A DNA stretch of 64,000 nt, taken from assembly GCA_947627455.1 (NCBI GenBank), contig CANQWC010000011.1, positions 1 to 64,000 on the forward strand, in the 5' to 3' direction. Shown one piece after another: positions 33,314 through 43,374 of the stretch (position 1 is its first letter; the number at the start of each line of letters is the position of its first letter). This stretch comes from an uncultured Clostridia bacterium (GTDB taxonomy: Bacteria; Bacillota; Clostridia; Oscillospirales; Ruminococcaceae). A model generated the notes under the pieces. That model did not search any database, had not been told where the DNA came from, and saw only the letters and a program-made list of their open reading frames with translations. The position numbers were made by a program, and so were the translations under genes.

Positions 33314-36300
33314 ATGGTTTACAGGGTCGGAATTGATGTCGGGTCGACAACCGTAAAGCTTGCGGTGCTCGACGAAACCGACAAAATTGTATTCGGAATG
33401 TATCAGCGCCACTGCGCGCATATTCAGGAATCTCTCGCAGAGCTTCTTTCTGAGGCCCAAAAAGCCCTCGGCGACTGCGAGATGATCGTCGGAATAACGG
33501 GCTCGGGCTCGATAAACCTCGGCAAGGCGCTCGGCATAAAATTTGTTCAGGAGGTCGCGGCCGTGGCCTCGGCATTAAGCCTTGTCGCGCCCCAGACCGA
33601 TGTAGCCATCGAGCTCGGCGGCGAGGACGCGAAGATAATCTATTTCCGCGGCGGTCTCGACGAGAGAATGAACGGCGTATGCGCGGGCGGAACGGGCTCG
33701 TTCATCGACCAGATGGCCGCGCTTTTGCAGACCGACGCCGAGGGCCTCAACAACGAGGCAAAAAATTACCGCGAGATATACCCGATCGCGGCGCGCTGCG
33801 GCGTCTTCGCAAAGACGGATATCCAGCCGCTCATCAACGAGGGTGCGACAAAGGCCGACCTCGCCGCCTCGATCTTTCAGGCGGTGGTCAACCAGACCAT
33901 TTCGGGCCTCGCCTGCGGAAAGCCGATTCGCGGGTGCGTGGCGTTTCTGGGCGGGCCGCTCCATTTTCTTACCGAGCTCAAAAAGGCGTTCATCAGAACC
34001 CTAAAGCTCACGCCCGAGAACGTCGTCGACCCTTCCGACAGCCATCTTTTTGCCGCGATGGGCGCTGCTCTTGAAACCGACGACGAAAAAACCGTCCTTC
34101 TTAGCGAACTCATCAAGCGCCTCAGCGAAGGGGTCGAGATGAGCTTTGAGATCAAAAGGCTGCCGCCGCTCTTCGCGAGCGAGCAGGAATACAAGGCTTT
34201 CTGCGCAAGGCACGACTGCGCTATCGTTGAAAAGGGCGAGCTCTCCGAGTATTCGGGCGACTGCTTCTTGGGCATCGACGCGGGCTCGACGACGACAAAG
34301 CTTGCGCTGATAAGCGACGACGGCAGGCTGCTGTTCTCCCACTATGCCAACAACAGGGGCAACCCCGTCGAGGCCGCAAAATACGCGGTCTATGAGCTAA
34401 AAAAGCGCCTGCCCGAGGGCGCGAGGATCGCAAGGTCCTGCTCGACGGGCTATGGCGAGACGCTTTTGAAGTCGGCGTTTTCTCTCGATGATTCCGAGGT
34501 CGAGACGGTTGCGCACACCACTGCCGCGAAATTCTTCGACCCCGAGGTCGACTGCGTTTTAGATATCGGCGGGCAGGACATGAAGTGCATCAAGCTTAAA
34601 AACGGCTCGGTCGACAACGTTCTGCTCAACGAGGCCTGCTCCTCGGGCTGCGGAAGCTTTATCGAGAGCTTCGCGAATTCTCTCGGCTATTCTGCTGAGG
34701 ACTTCGCTAAGGAGGCTCTTTTCGCCGATAACCCCGTCGACCTCGGCACGCGCTGCACCGTGTTCATGAATTCAAACGTCAAGCAGGCCCAGAAAGAGGG
34801 CGCGCCCGTTTCCGACATTTCCGCGGGGCTTGCCTATTCGGTCATCAAGAACGCGCTTTATAAAGTCATCAAGCTTGCCGACGCCAAGGACCTCGGGAAG
34901 CACATCGTCGTTCAGGGCGGAACTTTCTATAACAAGGCCGTCCTACGCGCTTTTGAGAGAATAGCGGGCGTGAACGCCACCTGCCCCGATATTTCGGGCA
35001 TAATGGGCGCGTTCGGCGCGGCGCTCATCGCGAGGGAGAGATATAAGGGTCAAGCGAGCGTGATGCTGCCGCTCAGCGAAATAATCGACCTGAAATACAC
35101 CAACACCACCGCAAGGTGCGGCAGGTGCTCGAACAACTGTATGCTCACGATATCTCAGTTTTCGGGCGGAAGAAGGCATATAACCGGCAACCGCTGCGAG
35201 CGCGGCCTCGGCGGCGACGCCACCGGCCCGAAGGGCGAGAACCTCATCGAGTATAAGAGAAAAAGGCTCTTTTCCTATGAGCCCCTTGCCGAGAAAGAGG
35301 CAAAGCGCGGCGTCATCGGCATTCCGCGCGTCCTGAACATCTATGAAAACTACCCGTTTTGGGCGACGTTTTTCAAAGAGCTCGGCTTCAGCGTTCTGCT
35401 TTCGCCCCAAAGCGACCGAAAGCTCTATGAGCTCGGAATGGAATCTATTCCGTCCGAGTCGGAATGTTACCCCGCGAAGCTTTCACACGGCCATGTTCAG
35501 TGGCTGATAAATCAGGGCGTAAAGACTATTTTCCACCCATGCGTTTTCTATGAGCATCAGGAGATAAAGTCGGCGCAGAACCACTATAACTGCCCGATAG
35601 TCGCGTCATACCCCGAGAATCTCAAGAATAACGTCGAGGCTATTGCCGACGGCGAGGTGAAGTATATCCGCCCGTTCATCGCCCTAACCGACGAAAAAAC
35701 CGCCGCAGACCGCCTTGTAAGGCTCTGCCGCGAGGAGTGGGGCATTCACGAGGGCGAGGTTCGCGAGGCGGTGAAAAAGGCATGGGCCGAGCAGCTTTGC
35801 GCCAAGGAAGACATAAGAAAAGAGGGCGCGCGCGTCCTCAAAGCGATGGAAGAGCGCGGCGGCAGGGGAATAGTCCTTGCGGGGCGGCCCTATCACATCG
35901 ATCAGGAGATAAACCACGGCATTCCTGAGCTCATCGCGGGCTATGGGCTCGACGTTTTCAGCGAGGACAGCCTGCCCCTTGACCCCGAGACCGAGCGCAG
36001 GCTCAGGGTGGTCGACCAGTGGGTCTATCATTCTCGGCTATATTCTGCGGCCGAGTTTGTCAGAAGCCGCAACGACTTAGAGCTTGTGCAGCTCAATTCG
36101 TTCGGCTGCGGCCTTGACGCCGTGACCACCGATCAGGTCTCCGAGATTTTAGAGGGCTCGAACAAGCTTTATACCGTCCTGAAAATCGACGAGGTAAACA
36201 ACCTCGGCGCGGTGAGAATCAGGATCAGAAGCCTTATTGCCGCGATGAATCAGCGCCGCGAGCAGGGCATTTTTGCCGAGCCGACCGAGATAAACTATGA

Positions 36301-37576
36301 GCACGCCGAGTTCACGCGTGAGATGTTCGACGACAAGTTCACGATTTTGGCGCCCCAGATGAGCCCTATCCATTTTGAAGTCCTCGAGCCTGTTTTCAGG
36401 CACTACGGGTTCAACATGGAGGTTCTCTCAAACGACAACCGAAACGCCATCGACTTCGGGCTGAAATATGTCAACAACGACGCGTGTTTCCCCTCGATAA
36501 CCGTCGTCGGCCAGATCATGGAGGCGCTGCTCTCGGGGAAATATGACACACACCGCATCGCGATAATAATGACCCAGACGGGCGGCTGCTGCCGAGCCTC
36601 AAATTATGTCGGCTTTATCCGCAGGGCGCTCGACAAGGCGGGAATGTCTTACATACCTGTTATATCCTTCAACGCCAACGGAATGGAAAAGGCCGAGGGC
36701 TTCAAACCCACGCTGCCGCTTCTCATCGCGGCGGGCAAGGGCGTCGTCTACGGCGACCTGTTCATGCGCTGCCTCTATCGCACTCGCCCCTATGAAAAGG
36801 TCAAGGGCTCGGCCGATGCCCTGCACAAAAAGTGGCTTGATATCTGCATCGAGCAGCTCACATCGAAAAAGCCGAAATACAGCTATAAAGAGGTCTGCCG
36901 AGGGATCGTCGGCGATTTTGACAAGCTTCCTCTTGTCGAGGGGCTTAAAAAGCCGCGCGTCGGCATCGTCGGCGAGATTTTGGTGAAGTACATGCCGCTC
37001 GCGAACAACCACCTTGTCGAGCTTTTGGAGAGCGAGGGCGCCGAAGCGGTCGTGCCCGACCTCATGGACTTTTTGAACTATTCTCTTTACAACGCCGAGT
37101 ATAAGCATGAATTTTTGGGCACGAGCCTGAAGTCAGACCTGTTCTCGCGAATCGGCATTTTCGCGATCGCAAGGCTCAGAAGCCCTGCTGTCAAGGCTCT
37201 CGAAAAGAGCGAGAGGTTTGAAGCGCCGATGCCTATCGAGAAGGTCGCCGACCTCGCAAAGGAGTTTTTATCAATCGGAAACCAGTACGGCGAGGGGTGG
37301 TTCCTCACGGGCGAAATGGCCGAGCTCTTGCAGAGCGGCGTGCCGAACATTGTATGCATACAGCCGTTCGCCTGCCTGCCCAACCACGTTGTCGGCAAGG
37401 GCATGATCAAGCACCTCAAGAAGAAATATCCGTTCGCGAACATCGCGGCAGTCGACTACGACCCCGGCGCTTCCGAGGTCAACCAGCTCAACCGAATCAA
37501 GCTGATGCTCTCGAGCGCGAAAAAGGCCCTCGCCGACCCAACCGTTCCGAAAAAAGAGCTGGTAAAGGAAGGGTAA
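33314..37576 (+). CDS. Acyl-CoA dehydratase activase, two-module (DUF2229-containing)
   Basis: A 1420-residue protein of the large 2-hydroxyacyl-CoA dehydratase activator family. It has two ASKHA ATPase modules in tandem, YRVGIDVGSTTVKLAVLDE (residue 3) and CFLGIDAGSTTTKLALISDD (about 316). Each keeps both cysteines that hold the subunit-bridging 4Fe-4S cluster: VCAGGTGSFI with C123 and ARCGVFAK with C162, then EACSSGCGSF and TRCTVFMN. A DUF2229 domain (VIGIPRVLNIYENYPFW, about 670-880) and a dehydratase-like C-terminal half follow. Such proteins pass high-potential electrons using ATP. No separate hgdAB-type dehydratase gene is in the window, so the C-terminal half may carry the partner function. 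It has its own GGAG ribosome site. Confidence 0.9.
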   Translation: MVYRVGIDVGSTTVKLAVLDETDKIVFGMYQRHCAHIQESLAELLSEAQKALGDCEMIVGITGSGSINLGKALGIKFVQEVAAVASALSLVAPQTDVAIELGGEDAKIIYFRGGLDERMNGVCAGGTGSFIDQMAALLQTDAEGLNNEAKNYREIYPIAARCGVFAKTDIQPLINEGATKADLAASIFQAVVNQTISGLACGKPIRGCVAFLGGPLHFLTELKKAFIRTLKLTPENVVDPSDSHLFAAMGAALETDDEKTVLLSELIKRLSEGVEMSFEIKRLPPLFASEQEYKAFCARHDCAIVEKGELSEYSGDCFLGIDAGSTTTKLALISDDGRLLFSHYANNRGNPVEAAKYAVYELKKRLPEGARIARSCSTGYGETLLKSAFSLDDSEVETVAHTTAAKFFDPEVDCVLDIGGQDMKCIKLKNGSVDNVLLNEACSSGCGSFIESFANSLGYSAEDFAKEALFADNPVDLGTRCTVFMNSNVKQAQKEGAPVSDISAGLAYSVIKNALYKVIKLADAKDLGKHIVVQGGTFYNKAVLRAFERIAGVNATCPDISGIMGAFGAALIARERYKGQASVMLPLSEIIDLKYTNTTARCGRCSNNCMLTISQFSGGRRHITGNRCERGLGGDATGPKGENLIEYKRKRLFSYEPLAEKEAKRGVIGIPRVLNIYENYPFWATFFKELGFSVLLSPQSDRKLYELGMESIPSESECYPAKLSHGHVQWLINQGVKTIFHPCVFYEHQEIKSAQNHYNCPIVASYPENLKNNVEAIADGEVKYIRPFIALTDEKTAADRLVRLCREEWGIHEGEVREAVKKAWAEQLCAKEDIRKEGARVLKAMEERGGRGIVLAGRPYHIDQEINHGIPELIAGYGLDVFSEDSLPLDPETERRLRVVDQWVYHSRLYSAAEFVRSRNDLELVQLNSFGCGLDAVTTDQVSEILEGSNKLYTVLKIDEVNNLGAVRIRIRSLIAAMNQRREQGIFAEPTEINYEHAEFTREMFDDKFTILAPQMSPIHFEVLEPVFRHYGFNMEVLSNDNRNAIDFGLKYVNNDACFPSITVVGQIMEALLSGKYDTHRIAIIMTQTGGCCRASNYVGFIRRALDKAGMSYIPVISFNANGMEKAEGFKPTLPLLIAAGKGVVYGDLFMRCLYRTRPYEKVKGSADALHKKWLDICIEQLTSKKPKYSYKEVCRGIVGDFDKLPLVEGLKKPRVGIVGEILVKYMPLANNHLVELLESEGAEAVVPDLMDFLNYSLYNAEYKHEFLGTSLKSDLFSRIGIFAIARLRSPAVKALEKSERFEAPMPIEKVADLAKEFLSIGNQYGEGWFLTGEMAELLQSGVPNIVCIQPFACLPNHVVGKGMIKHLKKKYPFANIAAVDYDPGASEVNQLNRIKLMLSSAKKALADPTVPKKELVKEG

Positions 37577-37803
37577 AAAGTTTTAGGTCAAGCCTTTTTC
37601 AAAAGGATTGCGGGGGTCAATGAAAGCTGGTTTTGCTGCTGCTCGACCGCCCTCGGCGGCAACGATTGCCTCGGTTGTCTCGCAGGCAAAACCCCGCGTT
37701 CATGGGGGCAGAGCCCCTCGTCGCGCTACGCAGAGCGCGAAAACCCATACGTAGTGCGCTCCGCAAGGGGTGAATTGAAAAACAGCTCGGTGAGCTGTCA
37801 GTT
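37577..37803 (-). repeat. R1 structured repeat, copy F (interrupted)
   Basis: An inverted R1 copy after the activase gene, with variants CAGCTC-ACC-GAGCTG and CGCGCT-CTGCGT-AGCGCG. Hairpins 1-2 are missing. An insert of about 90 bp related to the R4 unit (about 37617-37705) splits hairpins 5 and 6. This is a mosaic. Confidence 0.75.
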
Positions 37804-37819
37804 ATCACAAAGTCGGGCA

Positions 37820-37872
37820 AAAGCTTGCGCCTTTGCCCAACAACCTTCCTGAAACAATAAGGGTGCCCCCGA
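37820..37872 (+). repeat. Short dispersed repeat shared with 31953
   Basis: A near copy of the 31953-32002 segment (CTTGCGCCTTTGCCCAACAA, then AGGGTGCCCCCG). Confidence 0.6.
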
Positions 37873-37898
37873 CTTTAATATCTGGTTTGTAGAACATC

Positions 37899-38200
37899 CC
37901 CGCCCAGAGCCACTGCACCCCTTGTTATAAGGTATTCGCTCCGCTCATGCTATCTTTACCGCTCCGCACATGCGGGAGATGCGCTCAGCTGTTTAGAAAA
38001 AGTATCCGCAGAACCCGCTCTTCATCTCAAACCCATGTGCTTCGCTCTCACCCCACCCCCTGCCCCCGCCCCTTGAGGAGCGGGGGACAGAGCAAAGATT
38101 TAGTTCATAGCGAAGTTTGACAGGGGGTGAGGTGACTAAAAATGGCACTCGCGCAGCGAGTACCTTTTTTTAAAGGGGCAACGGCGGCTTTTCGGGCGGG
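37899..38200. repeat. R3 MITE-like element, copy b
   Basis: A 302-bp element with ends CCCGCCCAGA and TTCGGGCGGG. Inside, GGTATTCGCTCCGCTCATGC at the left mirrors GCACTCGCGCAGCGAGTACC at the right. It is collinear with R3a. No coding sequence. Confidence 0.72.
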
Positions 38201-38388
38201 CAGCAATTTTTCCCTCTCTCCTCAATCTGAGCGGTAAAAACAATATACCTCTCTCCTGCGAGAGAGGGTATACCTTTTCAGGGGGCAGCGGGGGATTTAT
38301 CCCTGCCTTTATTAGTTAATTGCTGCCTCCGCCCCCTTAGGAGCGTCCATTTAGGTGCGCAGCTCTGACAAGAGCTACGCACCTTAGA
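38201..38388. other. Gap with lone R1 hairpin 1
   Basis: No gene. At 38351-38386 a long stem AGGTGCGCAGCTC/GAGCTACGCACCT equals R1 hairpin 1 with an extended arm. Confidence 0.5.
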
Positions 38389-38453
38389 CCGCCGAGCGAG
38401 GCTCGGCGGTCGGTGCGGAGGGGGTTCGGGGAAACCCGCAGGGTGCCCCCGCT
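38389..38453 (+). repeat. R5 hairpin repeat, copy c
   Basis: ACCGCCGAGC/GCTCGGCGGT stem, then GGGGAAACCC-GCA-GGGTGCCCCC. Confidence 0.6.
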
Positions 38454-38484
38454 ATGAAAATTATAGCTATATATTTTATCGTCT

Positions 38485-38600
38485 TGCCCCCCCGCCCCTC
38501 GAGGGGCGGGAGACTGAGCAAAGATTTAATTTTTAGCAAAGGTTCGACAGGGGGTGGGGTGACTAAAAACAGCATTCGGCGTAGCCGAATACCTTTTCAG
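38485..38600. repeat. R3 element, right half only (copy c)
   Basis: Matches the right part of R3b (CGCCCCTCGAGGGGCGGG, GGGGTGACTAAAAA, GCCGAATACC). The left half and the terminal repeat are missing. Confidence 0.6.
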
Positions 38601-38659
38601 GTGTCTCAGGTGCCTTGCCTCTTGCTTTTCAATCAATAAACATCTGGGAGAGATTCTTC

Positions 38660-38732
38660 CGCCGCCGAGCTTCGCTCGGCGGCTTGTGCACGGAAAGGGT
38701 GCGGGGAAACCCTGCATGGGTTTCCCCGCTAT
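38660..38732 (+). repeat. R5 hairpin repeat, copy d
   Basis: CCGCCGAGC-TTC-GCTCGGCGG stem, then GGGGAAACCC-TGCAT-GGGTTTCCCC, both perfect. It lies just past the end of the AAA gene. Confidence 0.65.
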
Positions 38733-38762
38733 AAAATATAAGGAGCATTATACCGTCTTGCC

Positions 38763-39956
38763 TTATACCCTCTCCACTCCCGCCAGCACCATATCCGCAA
38801 ACTGCTTTGCCGCCCTTGCCGAGCGGCTCGCGCGGGAAAGCGCAAAGCGTTCGGCGTCGGCCTCGAGCTTTTCGGGGTCATATTCAACGCCGTTTTCATC
38901 GAGAATATGCCGCACGATCTCAAGATAGGTCGCCTTATCGGGCCGCGAGAAGGTGATGTGAAGCCCGAACCGCTCCGAGAGCGAGACAATCTCCTGCATC
39001 GTGTCGCCGCGATGAACGTCGTCGCCGTCGCGGTCCGAGAAGCTCTCTCTGACGAGGTGTCTGCGGTTTGAGGTCGCATAGATGACCACATTTCCCGCCT
39101 TTGCCGAGACCGAGCCCTCAAGAACGGCCTTGAGCGCCGAGAAGTTGTCGTCGTTTTTGGCAAACGAGAGGTCGTCGATGAAGATGATGAATTTAAGCGG
39201 GTTTCGGTTGAGCTCGAAGAGAATTTTCGGGAGGTTCCCGAGCTGATCTTTTTTGAGTTCGAGGATCCTCAGCCCCTCGCCCGAAAGCTCGTTCACGACG
39301 GCCTTCACCGTCGACGATTTTCCCGTGCCCGCGTCGCCCGTCAGCAGGATATTTGCGGCGGGCTTGCCCTCAAGAAGCGATTCGGTGTTGTCGATGATGA
39401 GTTTTTTCTCGCGCTGATAGCCGACAAGGTCGCAAAGCCGAACACTGTCGGGGGTCTTGACGGGCTTGATCTCGCCGTCGAAATAAAACGCGGTATACTT
39501 CGCGAAAATTCCGTAGCCGTGTTTGCCGATGTTCTCGGCCTGGTTGCGAAATTCCTCGGCGATGTCTATTTTCGAGTTTGTCCATTCGGGCAGCGCGCCG
39601 CCGTATTCAATTCCCTCGCGAAGCGTTTTCGGCGAGAGGGCGGCGAGCCCGTTGAGTATTTCAAGCTCATATTCGGCGCTTTTGCGCATCACTTCTCTGA
39701 CGGGTTTTTGCCTGCCGATTTTCTTTACAAGCGGGTTGTCGCAGCACCGAGTGAGCTCTGCGACATACTTTGCGAAATCTGTTCTGCCCGTTTTATAGAG
39801 CTTTGAGACAAATTCGCAGTAAAGCCCGACCGAGCGCTCATCGCCGTCCGATTCGAGGAAATTTTTCAGCGCCGCGATGACGGGGTCGTCAAGAACATCG
39901 CGGAAAATACAAAGGGTGTCGAGCGCGGCCGCAAGGTTTTCAAGCTTTTTTATCAT
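38763..39956 (-). CDS. AAA ATP-binding protein, DUF815 family
   Basis: A 397-residue cytosolic P-loop ATPase. A helical N-terminal part (about 1-150) precedes an AAA domain with Walker A LLTGDAGTGKSSTVKAV (about 203-219), Walker B KFIIFIDDLSFAKND (about 258-272) and an arginine/sensor region YATSNRRHLVRESF (about 298-311). This matches the DUF815 family of unknown cellular role. It starts 8 bp after the ilvD stop, so it is probably the last gene of the branched-chain amino acid operon, although no link to that pathway is known. Confidence 0.87.
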   Translation of the reverse strand: MIKKLENLAAALDTLCIFRDVLDDPVIAALKNFLESDGDERSVGLYCEFVSKLYKTGRTDFAKYVAELTRCCDNPLVKKIGRQKPVREVMRKSAEYELEILNGLAALSPKTLREGIEYGGALPEWTNSKIDIAEEFRNQAENIGKHGYGIFAKYTAFYFDGEIKPVKTPDSVRLCDLVGYQREKKLIIDNTESLLEGKPAANILLTGDAGTGKSSTVKAVVNELSGEGLRILELKKDQLGNLPKILFELNRNPLKFIIFIDDLSFAKNDDNFSALKAVLEGSVSAKAGNVVIYATSNRRHLVRESFSDRDGDDVHRGDTMQEIVSLSERFGLHITFSRPDKATYLEIVRHILDENGVEYDPEKLEADAERFALSRASRSARAAKQFADMVLAGVERV

Positions 39957-39963
39957 ATCTTCC

Positions 39964-41619
39964 TCAGTTCAGCACCGCGCCCTTTGAGCCGCTTGAAACA
40001 AGCGCGGCATAGCGCTTAAGATAGCCCGAGAGCTCTTTCTGCTTCGGAACAAAGGCCGCCATTCTGTTCTTGAATTCTTCGTCGGCGATTTTCAGCTCGA
40101 TTTTATTCGCGGGAATGTCTATCGAGATGATATCGCCCTCTTTGATTATTCCTATCGGCCCGCCCGAGGCCGCTTCGGGCGAGATGTGCCCGACGCATGC
40201 GCCCCTTGTCGCGCCGCTGAACCGTCCGTCGGTGATAAGCGCAACGCTCTCGCCGAGGCCCATGCCCATAATTGCCGATGTCGGGTTGAGCATTTCTCTC
40301 ATGCCCGGGCCGCCCTTGGGCCCCTCATAGCGAATCACAACTACGTCGCCGGGGTTGATGAGCCCCGCGTTTATCGCCGCCTGAGCGTCCTCCTCGCACT
40401 CGAACACCCTTGCGGGGCCCTCATGCTTAAGCATCTTCGGCGAGACCGCCGAGCGCTTCACAACGCAGCCGTCGGGCGCAAGGTTTCCGCGAAGAACCGC
40501 GATGCCGCCCGTTTCGCTGTAAGGGTCTTCAACGGGGCGAATGACGTCGTGGTTGAGGTTTTTCGCGTTTTTGATGTTTTCTCCGACTGTCTTCCCCGTG
40601 ACGGTCATGCAGTCAAGGTTCAGAAGATTTTTCTTCGAGAGCTCGTTCATTATCGCCCAAACGCCGCCCGCCTCGTCGAGCTCCTCGACATAGGTTCTGC
40701 CCGCGGGGGCAAGGTGACAGAGGTTCGGGGTCTTCGAGCTGATGCTGTTCGCGATGTCAAGGTTTATCTCGATTCCGCACTCATGGGCGATCGCGGGCAG
40801 GTGAAGCATCGAGTTTGTCGAGCAGCCGAGCGCCATGTCGACGGTCAGGGCGTTCATGAACGCCGCTTCGGTCATAATGTCGCGGGGCTTGATGTCTTTT
40901 TTGAGAAGCTCCATAACCGCCATGCCCGCGTGTTTCGCGAGCTCGATTCGCGAGGAATAGACCGCGGGGATAGTTCCGTTTCCGCGAAGGCCCATTCCGA
41001 GGGCTTCGGTGAGGCAGTTCATCGAGTTTGCAGTGTACATTCCCGAGCATGAGCCGCAGGTCGGGCAGGTCTTACACTCATATTCCCGAAGCTTTTCGAG
41101 GTCGATTTTGCCCGCGTTGAATTCGCCGACAGCCTCCGAGATAGACGAAAAGCTCGTCTTGTGGCCGTCGACATGCCCCGCGAGCATCGGCCCGCCCGAC
41201 ACGAACACCGTCGGTATATTGAGCCTTGCCGCCGCCATCAGAAGCCCGGGGACGTTTTTATCGCAGTTCGGCACCATTACGAGGGCGTCAAAACCGTGGG
41301 CGAGGGCCATCGCCTCGGTCGAGTCGGCGATGAGGTCGCGTGTCACGAGGGAATATTTCATACCCGTGTGGCCCATCGCGATGCCGTCGCAGACAGCTAT
41401 CGCGGGGAAAACGACGGGGTTGCCGCCCGCCATCGCGACGCCGAGCTTTACCGCGTCGACGATCTTGTCGATGTTCATATGCCCGGGTACGATCTCGTTA
41501 TACGAGCTCACGATGCCGACCATCGGGCGCGAAATTTCCTCGTCGGTCATTCCGAGGGCGTGATAGAGGGCGCGGTGAGGCGCGTTTTGTGCGCCCAATT
41601 TGATTTTATCGCTTTTCAT
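39964..41619 (-). CDS. ilvD: Dihydroxy-acid dehydratase
   Basis: A 551-residue iron-sulfur dehydratase for the third step of valine and isoleucine synthesis. Cluster cysteines appear in [18 protein letters not shown] and [20 protein letters not shown]. The C-terminal [20 protein letters not shown], with GHISPEA, is also present. The start ([20 protein letters not shown]) is the normal family start. A branched GC-rich stem structure precedes it. Confidence 0.96.
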   Translation of the reverse strand: MKSDKIKLGAQNAPHRALYHALGMTDEEISRPMVGIVSSYNEIVPGHMNIDKIVDAVKLGVAMAGGNPVVFPAIAVCDGIAMGHTGMKYSLVTRDLIADSTEAMALAHGFDALVMVPNCDKNVPGLLMAAARLNIPTVFVSGGPMLAGHVDGHKTSFSSISEAVGEFNAGKIDLEKLREYECKTCPTCGSCSGMYTANSMNCLTEALGMGLRGNGTIPAVYSSRIELAKHAGMAVMELLKKDIKPRDIMTEAAFMNALTVDMALGCSTNSMLHLPAIAHECGIEINLDIANSISSKTPNLCHLAPAGRTYVEELDEAGGVWAIMNELSKKNLLNLDCMTVTGKTVGENIKNAKNLNHDVIRPVEDPYSETGGIAVLRGNLAPDGCVVKRSAVSPKMLKHEGPARVFECEEDAQAAINAGLINPGDVVVIRYEGPKGGPGMREMLNPTSAIMGMGLGESVALITDGRFSGATRGACVGHISPEAASGGPIGIIKEGDIISIDIPANKIELKIADEEFKNRMAAFVPKQKELSGYLKRYAALVSSGSKGAVLN

Positions 41620-41680
41620 AAATTCACCTACTTAAAACTGCATACAGCCGAGGGTATTCCTCGGCCTGCGGTATTTTTTC

Positions 41681-41808
41681 GGGGCGCACGGGGGTGACAT
41701 TGCGGGGGGCGAAGCCCCGCCGCGCGGCAGCGCGGCGAAGCGCCGCCGCAGGCGGCGCCTGTTCGCTCCGCGAACGGGCTTCGCCCGAGTTGTTCCCCCT
41801 GCGCCCCT
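41681..41808. repeat. Multi-branched GC-rich hairpin between ilvC and ilvD
   Basis: An outer stem pairs GGGGCGCACGGGGGTGACA with TGTTCCCCCTGCGCCCC. Inside lie five adjacent hairpins: GGGGC/GCCCC, GCCGCG/CGCGGC, GCGCCGCC-GCA-GGCGGCGC, GTTCGC-TCC-GCGAAC and GGGC-TTC-GCCC. A sixth stem, CCGAGG/CCTCGG, is at 41648-41665 just upstream of ilvD. It would affect message stability or expression of ilvD relative to ilvC. Confidence 0.75.
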
Positions 41809-41815
41809 TTATTTA

Positions 41816-43366
<1,551 letters not shown>

Positions 43367-43374
<8 letters not shown>

